From: Alkaliphilus metalliredigens QYMF
Lineage (GTDB): Bacteria; Bacillota; Clostridia; Peptostreptococcales; Natronincolaceae
Assembly (NCBI RefSeq): GCF_000016985.1
Contig: NC_009633.1
Location: forward strand, 2,337,539-2,401,538
Direction of reading: 5' to 3'
DNA length: 64,000 bases
A model generated the notes under the pieces. That model was not told the origin of the DNA. It saw nothing but the letters and a program-made list of their open reading frames with translations, and ran no database searches. Below are positions 1 through 8,089 of the stretch, in pieces; the first letter of the stretch is position 1; the number at the start of each line of letters is the position of its first letter. The position numbers were made by a program, and so were the translations under genes.

Positions 1-2
1 AG

Positions 3-1820
3 AATTTTAAGCTAAACTTCGTTGGAAGTGTTGGACTAGGAAAATCAACAGCTCTTTGTCATATTACTAATTTAGTAGATCTAGATATTATAAAAAATGA
101 TATTAGCAAGTTAAAAGATACAAGTATACTAAAAACAGGAAGTGGTCGAACAACATTATGTGAAACGACAATTAGGCTTAATAACAACTTCTCAACTTTT
201 ATTAAAATTGAGAAGCTTGATAAAATTAATTTTGAAAAGGACATCGAAGCTTTTTGTGCTCAGATTATCGGAGAGGAAAATGAGGAAGCATTATCTCGTG
301 AAGTATTCAATGTTATTGTTAACATGAGCTCTTTCCCAGATAAACTTAAAAAAAGTGATAGAAGTAGACTACGAGAAGAGTACTCGAAGGATCAATTCGA
401 TAAACTGAGTAAGGAATTGCTATATAACTTGCAGAAGGATTATATAAAAACATATACAAATGGACAATATGATGAAATAGATGCAGTTAGCTTATTTGAA
501 GCTGTAACGTCAGCAATAGATTATGACAATAGAAGTGTTGAATATTTGTATTGTCCTGAAGATGAAGTTGCAAAAAAATGGCTGAAAGAAAAATTCAATA
601 GAATCAATTCAGGTTTAGAGAAACATTGTCCATATCCTAAAGAAATAGTGATTTCTGTAAATAGCAAGGACGTTGATTTTCAAGTCCCCCAGAATGTTAT
701 TGAAATTATTGATTCTAAAGGTCTAGATGGAAAAGCAGTTAGAACTGATGTCCAGGATTTGATTTCTTCAGAGGACAACATTGTATTTTTATGTAATGGG
801 ATTAATGATTATGGAAATATTTTAGAATATGACTGGCTAAAATCTGTTTTGGTTCATAATAATGATATTAATCATCGTTGTTTTATTCTCGGCCTAGAAA
901 AAGGGAATGAGTTAGAGTTAGTTAATAACGCTGACGGTGATCGTGTAGAAGGGATGTACTTGAAACAAGATGAGTTGAAAAATAAGTTTAATCAACTTGT
1001 AAAAGATGTTTCGTTTGATGATAATAATATGCTATTTTACAATGCATTTCGGGGACTAGATAGTAATGCAATTGATGACTATACTGACCAGAGATTAAGT
1101 ATTTCCAGGTCTGTTGAAGATAACATAAGAAATATGTATCATCAATTAAATCAAGAGTTGAAAGGTATCAATGAGTCACTAGAAATTTTTAAGCAAGGTC
1201 GTATTACAGAGGATCTTAAAGATAAGTTGTTAAAGGTAAAAATTGACTTGAAATCTTATATGAGCGAAGTTATTGCTGTGCAGAATGACAGCTTATCGAA
1301 ATTACCACAACGTGTTAAGGATTTTCATGCAGGAGTTGTGCGAGCAAGTGTTAATAGAAATGGTAATTATGATTATTGTAATATTTATTCTGAATGTAGC
1401 CAAATTGGAAGTGATGAGTTTACTAATACTTGTCATAATCTAGTCTATTCGATAAAGCGAAATTTAAGAAGTAGCATGTTTTTTGACATTAATGATCCAG
1501 TTGAGTCTGCTGTTCAGGATGCTTTAATCTACAAAATTGAGCAGGAGTATATAAATTACGAAAAATTGGCACGTAGAGACTACTACAATGTATCGGAGAA
1601 TAAAATAGCTAAGTCGACGATGTGGAGTGAAGCACGACTTCTTTGGGGCAGAGGTTCTGGTAATTACAAAGGTGAGGTAATTAAAAACATAACGAATGAA
1701 TTAGAAATTAGCCATACTGAAGAAACTTTGAAATCTTTCAAACATGCTGAAAACTATTTTAGAGTTCTTTTTGACTTCATCGACAGCGTGACTCAAGAAA
1801 AATCAATTAACATCGGCTAA
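3..1820 (+). CDS. P-loop NTPase-like protein, 5' end cut by window (cassette 0)
   Basis: The reading frame is open from the first bases of the window to TAA at 1818-1820, at least 605 residues. A Walker A motif, GSVGLGKST, is read at 24-50, so an NTP-binding domain starts near the window edge. The rest is long, acidic and Lys/Glu-rich with heptad-like stretches (about nucleotides 1110-1320), and I recognise no further domain. An internal ATG at 324 would drop the P-loop and is probably not the true start. The stop codon lies within the R' box of the following attC, so the gene fills its cassette. A defence-type NTPase is possible but unproven. Confidence 0.7.
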   Translation, partial: NFKLNFVGSVGLGKSTALCHITNLVDLDIIKNDISKLKDTSILKTGSGRTTLCETTIRLNNNFSTFIKIEKLDKINFEKDIEAFCAQIIGEENEEALSREVFNVIVNMSSFPDKLKKSDRSRLREEYSKDQFDKLSKELLYNLQKDYIKTYTNGQYDEIDAVSLFEAVTSAIDYDNRSVEYLYCPEDEVAKKWLKEKFNRINSGLEKHCPYPKEIVISVNSKDVDFQVPQNVIEIIDSKGLDGKAVRTDVQDLISSEDNIVFLCNGINDYGNILEYDWLKSVLVHNNDINHRCFILGLEKGNELELVNNADGDRVEGMYLKQDELKNKFNQLVKDVSFDDNNMLFYNAFRGLDSNAIDDYTDQRLSISRSVEDNIRNMYHQLNQELKGINESLEIFKQGRITEDLKDKLLKVKIDLKSYMSEVIAVQNDSLSKLPQRVKDFHAGVVRASVNRNGNYDYCNIYSECSQIGSDEFTNTCHNLVYSIKRNLRSSMFFDINDPVESAVQDALIYKIEQEYINYEKLARRDYYNVSENKIAKSTMWSEARLLWGRGSGNYKGEVIKNITNELEISHTEETLKSFKHAENYFRVLFDFIDSVTQEKSINIG

Positions 1821-1937
1821 CACGCCAGTTTCCTACATTCCCTCCGATGTCACAAGTCTTGCGAGGCAAGCTTTGCGCCACTTTTTCCGCTAAGGCGTTA
1901 AAAGGAAGGAACGTCGGAAACTGCGGGAACGTTAGGC
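1815..1937 (+). other. attC site A (ends cassette 0)
   Basis: R' is GGCTAAC at 1815-1821 and R'' is GTTAGGC at 1931-1937. The inner arms CCAGTTTCC (from 1825) and GGAAACTGCGG (from 1917) pair with one unpaired C, the kind of extrahelical base that marks attC strands. Length 123 nt. The R' box contains the stop codon of the upstream gene. Confidence 0.8.
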
Positions 1938-2017
1938 AAAAGGGCAATATCGGGGCTGTTTTTGGAGATATATTGAAAAAATTTAAAAGTCAAATTTTTC
2001 TTTAAGGGGTAGGTTTT

Positions 2018-2449
2018 GTGCAAGAAATAATATTAAAATGGTTTGGTCCTTATGACTTGGAGCGAATTCAGTTGTATGATCTAGCATTTGATAAAGGGAT
2101 ATATATGATTTCTCGTATTTGGGGTGAAAAAGAGACATTACTTTACATTGGAAGAACTAAAAGAGAATTTCAAAAAAGGTTAAAGGAACATGATGTTTGG
2201 ATAAAACAATATCGTGGTCAGATAAAGATAAGACTAGGATTGATTATGCTACACCCAGATACAAAATTTTCAGAAAAACTATTGGCAGATGTAGAAGCCT
2301 TACTAATTATTTTAAATAAAACAGTTGAAAATACTTCGAATACAAGTACATATTCAGGAAGAGCATTGACAATAAACAACACTGGGAGAAGAGGTTTGCT
2401 TGATAAAAGAATTACTTCAAATAGTGATTTGCTTGAAGATATCAACTAA
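2018..2449 (+). CDS. GIY-YIG domain protein (cassette 1)
   Basis: A 143-residue protein with GTG start preceded by AAGGGGT at 2005-2011. The N-terminal half carries GIY-YIG nuclease motifs: KGIYMIS (about residue 27), LLYIGRTKREFQKRLKEH (about 41-58), and a later acidic VEALL segment (about 91-95) followed by an Asn, matching the catalytic Tyr/Tyr/Arg/Glu pattern of the family. The C-terminal tail (TINNTGRRG) is short and Arg-rich. It is the only gene of its cassette. Families of this fold cut DNA in repair, homing and restriction; the role here is unknown. Anti-phage nuclease is one reasonable guess. Confidence 0.75.
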   Translation: MQEIILKWFGPYDLERIQLYDLAFDKGIYMISRIWGEKETLLYIGRTKREFQKRLKEHDVWIKQYRGQIKIRLGLIMLHPDTKFSEKLLADVEALLIILNKTVENTSNTSTYSGRALTINNTGRRGLLDKRITSNSDLLEDIN

Positions 2450-2518
2450 AAGCATTGAATTTGAAAGCTATTATTATAGTAGAGGTACGAGATTAAATTG
2501 TTGATAGGTTGCCCCATT

Positions 2519-2641
2519 GCCTAACAAGCCATTTCCACTAGGGTCTGGTGGGAACGGTCAGGAGGGCACGTCAGACCACAATCACTCCTAGGGTAGGGCT
2601 TTAAGACACGGTGAGTGTCGGGAATGACAGAGACGTTAGGC
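2519..2641 (+). other. attC site B (ends cassette 1)
   Basis: R' GCCTAAC at 2519-2525 and R'' GTTAGGC at 2635-2641, 123 nt. The inner arm CCATTTCC (from 2529) pairs imperfectly with GGGAATG (from 2620). The R' box is the exact reverse complement of the GTTAGGC that opens cassette 1 at 1931. Confidence 0.8.
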
Positions 2642-2668
2642 AAAATTATTTCAAAGGAGAAAAGAGAT

Positions 2669-3577
2669 ATGGTTGGAGAAATTCTTTTAGGAATATTCGG
2701 CACCGAGATGTGTAATCTGATTAAAAAAGCTTTAAAGGACTCATTGGTGGATAGAGATGAAGACTTAATTGAAAGAATTCATAGTTCAATAGAAGAGGCT
2801 AGTAAAGTTTTTTTCGAAGTTTATGGAAGCCAATTTGGTAAACCTAGTTCAAGTTTTTTAGCAAGACAATCAAACATAGAAGTTATAGTTAAAAGTATTT
2901 TTTATGGAAGTAATTTTGAACTAAGTAATGAATTGTGGCCCGAAGGATTTGATGGTGCTGCAGATGCATCAAGACAAAGTTTGGACTTTTTTGTTGATAA
3001 ATTGAACGAAATAATGATGAAGGATTTTAGACTTAATCAAATCATCACTGAAAAAAAGCATATCTCAGAAAATGAAAAAAACTTTAAAGATATTATGGAA
3101 TTATTAGGAACATTAACTCAGCAAGGAAAAACTTTAGAAAATAATAAGAATTTTAACAATTGGATAATGAAGGACGAGTATGGAAAAGAATCCAAAATAA
3201 TAGAGGGTAAGCAATATCGCAAAAAATTTCCTAATGGATTGGATTACAAATATATGTTTAAAGATGACTTAATATATGTTGAGATTTTGGACTTACATGG
3301 TCAAAAATCATATTATGAACTTGATATTAATGGGAATGTAAAGGACAGTAAGTTTCCTTACGAATTATCAGAATATAAACTTATAGTTGCAGAAGATCAA
3401 ATAGTAAATAAAAATATTTTTAAGTTACCAAATGGCTTTTACAGAGAAGCGTACAAGCTCAAGTGGAATAAGCAAGCTGATGTTATATTTAATCAGAAAG
3501 GTGAGATTCAACATATAAACTTACGTGGTGGGTGGGAAGTAAAACATTTAGAAAAAGTTATTACTCCAAAGTATTAG
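2669..3577 (+). CDS. Hypothetical cassette protein, 302 aa (cassette 2)
   Basis: ATG at 2669 follows AAAGGAG at 2654-2660. An upstream in-frame ATG at 2615 lies inside attC B and is rejected. The N-terminal ~140 residues are helical and acidic (segments FLARQSNIEVIVKSIF and FFVDKLNEIMMKDFRLNQI) and recall the helical leader regions of some NACHT/STAND-type proteins, which is only an impression. The C-terminal half is rich in Tyr, Asp and Lys with short repeated beta-like units (YYELDINGNVKD). No catalytic motif, signal peptide or membrane segment is seen. It is the single gene of its cassette and ends 16 bases before attC C. Confidence 0.7.
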   Translation: MVGEILLGIFGTEMCNLIKKALKDSLVDRDEDLIERIHSSIEEASKVFFEVYGSQFGKPSSSFLARQSNIEVIVKSIFYGSNFELSNELWPEGFDGAADASRQSLDFFVDKLNEIMMKDFRLNQIITEKKHISENEKNFKDIMELLGTLTQQGKTLENNKNFNNWIMKDEYGKESKIIEGKQYRKKFPNGLDYKYMFKDDLIYVEILDLHGQKSYYELDINGNVKDSKFPYELSEYKLIVAEDQIVNKNIFKLPNGFYREAYKLKWNKQADVIFNQKGEIQHINLRGGWEVKHLEKVITPKY

Positions 3578-3593
3578 TAGGAGGTATAACTTC

Positions 3594-3670
3594 GCCTAAC
3601 ATAGCAGTCCCAACATCTAGTGCAATTAGGAGCTTAGAAATTGACGTCGGGACTGCTCAAGACGTTATAT
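3594..3670 (+). other. attC site C (ends cassette 2)
   Basis: R' GCCTAAC at 3594-3600 and R'' GTTATAT at 3664-3670. The inner arms AGCAGTCCC (from 3603) and GGGACTGCT (from 3650) pair over nine bases, and CAAGAC separates the right arm from R''. This is the shortest (77 nt) and best-folding site of the array. Confidence 0.85.
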
Positions 3671-3700
3671 GACAGAGAAAGCTAGATTAAGGAGGTAAAA

Positions 3701-4660
3701 ATGTCAACTATTGAAAAAGGAAAAATATATCAATTTATTGAATTGAAGTATGATGAACTTGAAGAACGTGATGGAGGATATTATAGAGAGAAACACGATA
3801 AAGAAGCATTTGAAGAAGCTTCAAAGCATTTTAACCTTAAAAATGATGAATTGAAAAAAATTTATGATGCCTACTCAGCATTATCTGCTAAAATAGAAAT
3901 TTCTAAGATTAATCGACTTCCTATAAAAAAGCGTAAACAAGTAATGACAAATAGAGTTACGGATATAATGAAAAATAACAGAGATAATCCATTTTATAAA
4001 AATGAAGGAAGTCCTAGAAAACCTCTACCAAAAGGACAAGAAATACTAAAAGAAGAATTTGAACAGACAATTGAAAAGATAAGTAAAATGGGTTGGGTTC
4101 TGCCACTCTCAATGAAAATTACAGATATAAAAAAAATATCTTCTTTGAATAAAGATATAGCCACTTATGATGAATTTTTCATGAGTTACTTTACAAAGAA
4201 AAAAATGACCGAACTTGCAAAGCATATTAATAATAGTGATATTGGAGAACGCCATAAGAGTCTTTTTAAGGATTGCTTGGAGTCTGTTGATAGAGGAAAA
4301 TATATAATTTCGATAATATCTCTGATTACAATTCTTGAAGGGGTATTATCAATATTTGGAGATAACCCTAATAGTATTAAAATGATTCGTGTAGCAAGAT
4401 ATCATATGGATGAGAGTAAAAATAAGGGAAGATTAATTGATTATCTCATATGGTTATCGAATTATACATTTATTAATGAAATATACAAGAATTCTGAGTT
4501 TGACAAGAATGAACCTGATAGTGTTAATAGACATTGGTTGTTACATGGAAGGTCAAAAAATGAATGGCAAGAATGTGATTGCATAAAAATATGCAATGCG
4601 ATACATTGTCTTGTTACCATTAAAAAGCATGAGGCAAAAACCGCATTCTCCATCATATAA
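3701..4660 (+). CDS. Hypothetical cassette protein, 319 aa (cassette 3)
   Basis: ATG at 3701 follows a strong AAGGAGGT at 3689-3696. The N-terminal half is charged and helical; the C-terminal half contains a hydrophobic helix (IISIISLITILEGVLSIF, about residues 202-219) and the sequence NRHWLLHGRS (about 276-285), an N-R-H-x3-H arrangement that resembles the C-terminal part of HEPN-like proteins. I do not recognise the family with certainty. Single cassette gene; TAA at 4658-4660 lies inside the R' box of attC D. If the HEPN reading is right it could be an RNase of the toxin or defence type. Confidence 0.75.
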   Translation: MSTIEKGKIYQFIELKYDELEERDGGYYREKHDKEAFEEASKHFNLKNDELKKIYDAYSALSAKIEISKINRLPIKKRKQVMTNRVTDIMKNNRDNPFYKNEGSPRKPLPKGQEILKEEFEQTIEKISKMGWVLPLSMKITDIKKISSLNKDIATYDEFFMSYFTKKKMTELAKHINNSDIGERHKSLFKDCLESVDRGKYIISIISLITILEGVLSIFGDNPNSIKMIRVARYHMDESKNKGRLIDYLIWLSNYTFINEIYKNSEFDKNEPDSVNRHWLLHGRSKNEWQECDCIKICNAIHCLVTIKKHEAKTAFSII

Positions 4661-4802
4661 CAAGCCATTCCCACGAGGGTGCAGGAGGCACGTGTATAGG
4701 GAAAGGTCAGAGCACCACACCTTCTCACTGGGAGACAAGCTCCGCCAAGAAGTATTCCTTTGGGGTCCAGCTCAAAGGCTTCGGCAATGCGAAGCGTTAG
4801 CT
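4655..4802 (+). other. attC site D (ends cassette 3)
   Basis: R' ATATAAC at 4655-4661 and R'' GTTAGCT at 4796-4802. The R' box exactly complements GTTATAT, the first bases of cassette 3 at 3664. Arms AAGCCATTCC and GGCAATGCGAAGC pair with a bulge. Length 148 nt. Confidence 0.8.
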
Positions 4803-4881
4803 GAAAGAACTCTATCGGAGTATATTTTTAGGGCCATCAAAATAAGGATTATCGTTGAAATTTGTACGGGAAGGTGAGTGT

Positions 4882-5559
4882 ATGGAATTTATAGGTGCAG
4901 ATGAGTTAAAACAAAGTTATGATGTTTACGCAAGTTTTTATACACTTAAAGCATTCGATGGTACTATCTTTAATTGTCGCAATGTTGCTGAAATTCATCA
5001 TAAGGGCTCCCGTAAACCTTTAACTGATAACGGAGAGGCTGACGCGGTAATAATTATGATGAATCCTGGAAAATGTGAACCTAAATATTCAGATTCATAT
5101 ATTCCTACTTATATTTGGCAAAGTCTCAGCGAGAACTTAATGAGCAACAAGAAAATATTAGCAAAGCCGGATAATGCTATATATCAAATTATGAGATTAA
5201 TGAATAAAAAGGATTGGTTACATGTGCGGGTTTTAAATTTATCGGATATTCGGGAACCCAATGGCGGAAAGTTTAAAGGGATGATAAATTCACTAAAAAG
5301 CAAATATAGTATGCATAGTATTTTTGACGTGGAAAGAGAAAAGGAGAGAGAAAGTTACTTTTGTTTAAAACAGGACGCTCCTATCATACTAGCTTGGGGG
5401 ACTGATAAAGTTCTTCGTCCTTTAGCCAATAAGGCTGTATTGCGGTTGACATCGAAGAATACAGTTGGTCTTAAATATAGCACCTCCGAAAATCTATACT
5501 ATTATCCTAGTCCCCCACCAAAGGTTGGTAAGATAAAGTGGTTATCTAATATACTATAG
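4882..5559 (+). CDS. DUF1643-like protein (cassette 4), C-terminus altered by IS insertion
   Basis: A 225-residue protein. ATG at 4882 has AAGGTGAG at 4871-4878; a TTG at 4855 is a weaker choice. The segments AVIIMMNPGKCEP (about residue 55) and PIILAWGTDKVLRPLA (about 170) resemble the 'LNPSTAD' and 'WG' blocks of the DUF1643 family, whose function is unknown. The present stop (TAG 5557-5559) lies inside the left inverted repeat of the IS. Without the IS and one target copy, the frame would read four more residues (VENI) to TAG at 7069, so the insertion changes only the last residues and the protein may still be functional. Confidence 0.7.
   Translation: MEFIGADELKQSYDVYASFYTLKAFDGTIFNCRNVAEIHHKGSRKPLTDNGEADAVIIMMNPGKCEPKYSDSYIPTYIWQSLSENLMSNKKILAKPDNAIYQIMRLMNKKDWLHVRVLNLSDIREPNGGKFKGMINSLKSKYSMHSIFDVEREKERESYFCLKQDAPIILAWGTDKVLRPLANKAVLRLTSKNTVGLKYSTSENLYYYPSPPPKVGKIKWLSNIL
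5547..5553 (+). repeat. IS target-site duplication, left copy
   Basis: TAATATA at 5547-5553, repeated exactly at 7050-7056 directly outside the right inverted repeat. Confidence 0.85.
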
Positions 5560-7049
5560 TTTTGCACTTTTTAAATAATTACCAAAAACTGACGTAATAA
5601 TTTGCAAAATAAATGAGGAATATATGAACACAATACCCCCGACAAGGAGCGATGCTTGTGTACATTTATATTCCTCAAGAATTGTTACAGTTGTTATTAT
5701 TTCCTAAGGAACTGTTATCAATACCAAATTATAAATATTTTGTTGGTTTTATTTGGTGTCTTTTAGTAACTGAAGGTCGAAAGACTACCAGAAATATATA
5801 TAGATATTGTTTCTTTTACAAGAAGCATATTGCAAGTTGGGAACGGTTTTTAAGCAAGAACCAGTGGGACTGCATGGCTATTATGGAACAACTACTTCAT
5901 AAGCTTTTAGAGTTATTTCCAAAGAATTTTATGATTCATGGATCGCTTCTGGTGGCTTATGATACGACACTTATAGCAAAGAATTCTAAGAAAATACCTG
6001 GTATTCAAAAGTGGAATAACCACAGTGGCAATGCAGACAAAGGCAAATACATTGTAGGTCACCACTGGGGTGCTTTGGGTATTGTTGGTTCTTTTCTTTC
6101 CAATAGATTCTTATGTTTCCCACTGATTTTTCGCCTGATATCCGGTAGGTTAAACCCCTCTCAATGGATGTCTGATGCCGAGGGCATAGCAACCTCTATG
6201 AACTGCTGGGACAATGCTCATGCTGCATTATTTCAATTTATAGATTGGGCCAGTAAACACCCCGTTAGGGTAGTGGCAGATGCATATTTTAGTAATAAGT
6301 CATTTATACAACCACTTTTGAGTGGAAAAAACCCGATCCATGTCATTACAAAATTAAAAAGTAATGCAATAGGATATTTAGACCCCGAGAAACCTCAAAT
6401 AAAGAAACAAGGTAGACCAAGAAAAAGAGGACAGAAGGTAAAAATATTGACCCTTTTTAAAACTGAACCTATTCAATTGATATCTGTACGCCTATATGGT
6501 GAAACAAGAACCGTTGAAGTTGTGGTAAAAGATTTATGGGTATTAGGGCTTGACCGTAAAGTGCGAATCGTGGTCACAAAAGTTGGTAGTAATGTAACAG
6601 CATTGATCAGTACAGATATATCATTAACTCCAGCTGCGATTATTGAAATTTATGGTGCTCGCTTTTCTATCGAAACAGCAATCCGAGATATGAAGCAGCA
6701 TTTAGGTTTAGGTGATTACCAGCATCAATCTTTATTACCTACATTCAGGTTTATTCACCTGGCAGCTGTGGCCTATAGTGTTGGGAAGATGGCACTGCTA
6801 AAGCATCCAAATAGTAGTTGGCTTCAAGCACAAGATTATCAAGGGGACACCCCTTGGACATCAGAACTTAGCTTTAAAAAGCTTCGTATCTGTCTGAGAA
6901 GATTTTCCTTGGGAAAACTTGTTTTACCCGAAACCGCATTAGATCAAGGAACAGATAAAAATATATCAGTGAAAGATGCAATACTTACTATTGCTTCATA
7001 ACAGTACCAAAGTTAATTTTATAAAGGCTTTATTTGTGCAAAACTATAG
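5554..7049 (+). mobile_element. IS4-superfamily insertion sequence, 1496 bp, apparently complete
   Basis: Perfect 14-bp terminal inverted repeats CTATAGTTTTGCAC (5554-5567) and GTGCAAAACTATAG (7036-7049) are flanked by a 7-bp direct duplication TAATATA. One intact transposase gene fills the element. Element and duplication together interrupt the end of integron cassette 4. Confidence 0.9.
5652..7001 (+). CDS. IS4-type DDE transposase, 449 aa
   Basis: Full-length frame with ATG at 5652 after AAGGAG. DDE features: an early Asp in LLVAYDTTLI (about residue 103), a second in VRVVADAYFSN (about 213), and the C-terminal YGARFSIETAIRDMKQHLGL block, which is the Y-x2-R-x3-E-x6-K signature of IS4-superfamily enzymes. 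A basic KQGRPRKRGQK stretch sits between. It cuts and pastes its element using the 14-bp terminal repeats. No frameshift is seen, so the copy may be active. Confidence 0.9.
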   Translation: MLVYIYIPQELLQLLLFPKELLSIPNYKYFVGFIWCLLVTEGRKTTRNIYRYCFFYKKHIASWERFLSKNQWDCMAIMEQLLHKLLELFPKNFMIHGSLLVAYDTTLIAKNSKKIPGIQKWNNHSGNADKGKYIVGHHWGALGIVGSFLSNRFLCFPLIFRLISGRLNPSQWMSDAEGIATSMNCWDNAHAALFQFIDWASKHPVRVVADAYFSNKSFIQPLLSGKNPIHVITKLKSNAIGYLDPEKPQIKKQGRPRKRGQKVKILTLFKTEPIQLISVRLYGETRTVEVVVKDLWVLGLDRKVRIVVTKVGSNVTALISTDISLTPAAIIEIYGARFSIETAIRDMKQHLGLGDYQHQSLLPTFRFIHLAAVAYSVGKMALLKHPNSSWLQAQDYQGDTPWTSELSFKKLRICLRRFSLGKLVLPETALDQGTDKNISVKDAILTIAS

Positions 7050-7056
7050 TAATATA
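7050..7056 (+). repeat. IS target-site duplication, right copy
   Basis: TAATATA, identical to 5547-5553. Confidence 0.85.
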
Positions 7057-7099
7057 GTGGAAAATATTTAGATTTGATATTAACCAGGGGAGTTCCATC

Positions 7100-7235
7100 A
7101 GCTGACACGACAATTCGCGGCTCCGCTTCGCTCCATCCTAACTTTTAGCTGTCATGTCTTTTGCATTTGGGCTGGGCAAGATGATTGGCAAAAACCACGC
7201 CAGCTAAAAGTTCGCGAATTGCTAGACCGTTCTCC
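7100..7235 (+). other. attC site E, degenerate (ends cassette 4)
   Basis: R'-like AGCTGAC at 7100-7106 differs by one base from AGCTAAC, the complement of GTTAGCT that opens cassette 4. Two nested pairings follow: CAATTCGCG (from 7111) with CGCGAATTG (7213-7221), and AACTTTTAGCTG (from 7140) with CAGCTAAAAGTT (7201-7212). The final GTTCTCC at 7229-7235 does not fit GTTRRRY. It is best read as the last, decaying attC of the array. Confidence 0.6.
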
Positions 7236-7367
7236 GAAACCATACGCTGAGACCGCGGTGTCCTACCGCGGATTGTGTAAAAGGATGTTAATAGCTTTTT
7301 TAATCACATTTGTAAAATATTATAAATTAGCCAATACGACATTTAAAAATGATATGGAGGGGTTATT

Positions 7368-7625
7368 ATGTTTAGAGAATTACGGAGAAAAGACAGAGAA
7401 ATTAAAAATAATGAAGTTATTCAAATCATAGAAAACAGTGATTATGGTATTCTATCAACTGTAAGTCAAAATGGGTATCCATATGGAGTACCAGTAAGTT
7501 TTGTTTTTATAAATAATTCAATATATTTTCATTGTGCTACCGAAGGGCATAAATTAGATAACATATTAAATAATAATAAGGTATCTTTTTGTGTAGTTGG
7601 AGAAACTTGCATTCTACCTACGTAG
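7368..7625 (+). pseudogene. Flavin-reductase-like (NimA/PNPOx family) fragment, C-terminus lost
   Basis: ATG at 7368 has a good TGGAGGGG site. MFRELRRKDREI and DYGILSTVSQNGYPYGVPVS are the start of the NimA-like pyridoxamine-phosphate-oxidase family, whose members are usually about 150-160 residues. The frame stops after 85 residues at ETCILPT, just where the family continues with an FTTxYES-type block. The remainder is missing downstream, so this is a truncated gene. Confidence 0.8.
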
Positions 7626-8089
7626 AATTTGTACAAATAGATTCAACATAATTGGAAGTAAATTTCCAGTCGAATTGAAGGTGAATATTCCATATTAAAC
7701 CTTTTTCTTTTGAACTTTAAGAAAAATAATATATCATCCGTAAAATAGACATGCAAACCAAAGGTAGCAGACTCATTACCATTAATGGAATATATTTACT
7801 TTACCCACACCCTTTGACTATTTCAGAACTTTTGATTATCAAATAAACTTAGCTGCATATGCTTAGGCTCTGTTATGGCGTTAACCAATTTAAGTAATAA
7901 AACTAGCCATGCTGAAGCAGTTTCTTCATTGCAATTACTCTGCTGAAATGTTATCTTATTCATAAGGTAATACCGCCTTTCGTAGAATTTTTGTAGAGAA
8001 AATACTACTTCGATAGGCATAAGGTATTACCTTTAGTTATTTTTTGGATCTTCTACCATGGGTAAGTTATCCAAATCAAAAGCGAGTCA
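7626..8089. other. Intergenic, decayed DNA
   Basis: Apart from the small minus-strand ORF and an inverted pair GGTAATACC/GGTATTACC (7966-7974, 8023-8031), I see no gene, RNA or terminator. Confidence 0.4.
7823..7963 (-). CDS. Small hypothetical ORF, 46 aa
   Basis: On the minus strand an ATG (7963) has AAAGGCGG upstream and is followed by 46 codons with no recognised domain (ends LSLFDNQKF). The ATG lies beside AAGGTAATACC at 7964-7974, which is repeated inverted at 8023-8033. The setting is decayed DNA, so it may be a transposase scrap or chance. Confidence 0.25.
   Translation of the reverse strand: MNKITFQQSNCNEETASAWLVLLLKLVNAITEPKHMQLSLFDNQKF

Larger units (their letters stand above)
1..7236 (+). 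mobile_element. Integron gene-cassette array (partial, no integrase in window)
   Basis: Five attC-like sites lie at the ends of consecutive one-gene cassettes, all in the same orientation. Each R' box reverse-complements the first bases of its own cassette: GTTAGGC/GCCTAAC for cassettes 1 and 2, GTTATAT/ATATAAC for cassette 3, and GTTAGCT/AGCTGAC (one mismatch) for cassette 4. This is the signature of cassettes that were once circles. Cassette boundaries fall near 1931, 2635, 3664, 4796 and 7229. Stop codons of two cassette genes lie inside the following attC. No tyrosine integrase and no attI are visible; the array continues left of the window or is an integrase-less attC cluster. Confidence 0.85.

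Noticed and set aside
324-1820. ATG at 324 as the start of the first gene
   Set aside because: The same frame is open to the window edge and contains a Walker A motif upstream, so 324 is an internal Met.
2521-2703. Minus-strand ORF in attC B
   Set aside because: It arises from the palindromic attC; no family features.
4596-4877. Arg-rich + strand ORF across attC D
   Set aside because: It reads through the attC hairpin in another frame and overlaps the end of the cassette 3 gene.
7219-7431. 70-codon ORF before the NimA-like fragment
   Set aside because: It overlaps the fragment in a different frame and starts within attC E.
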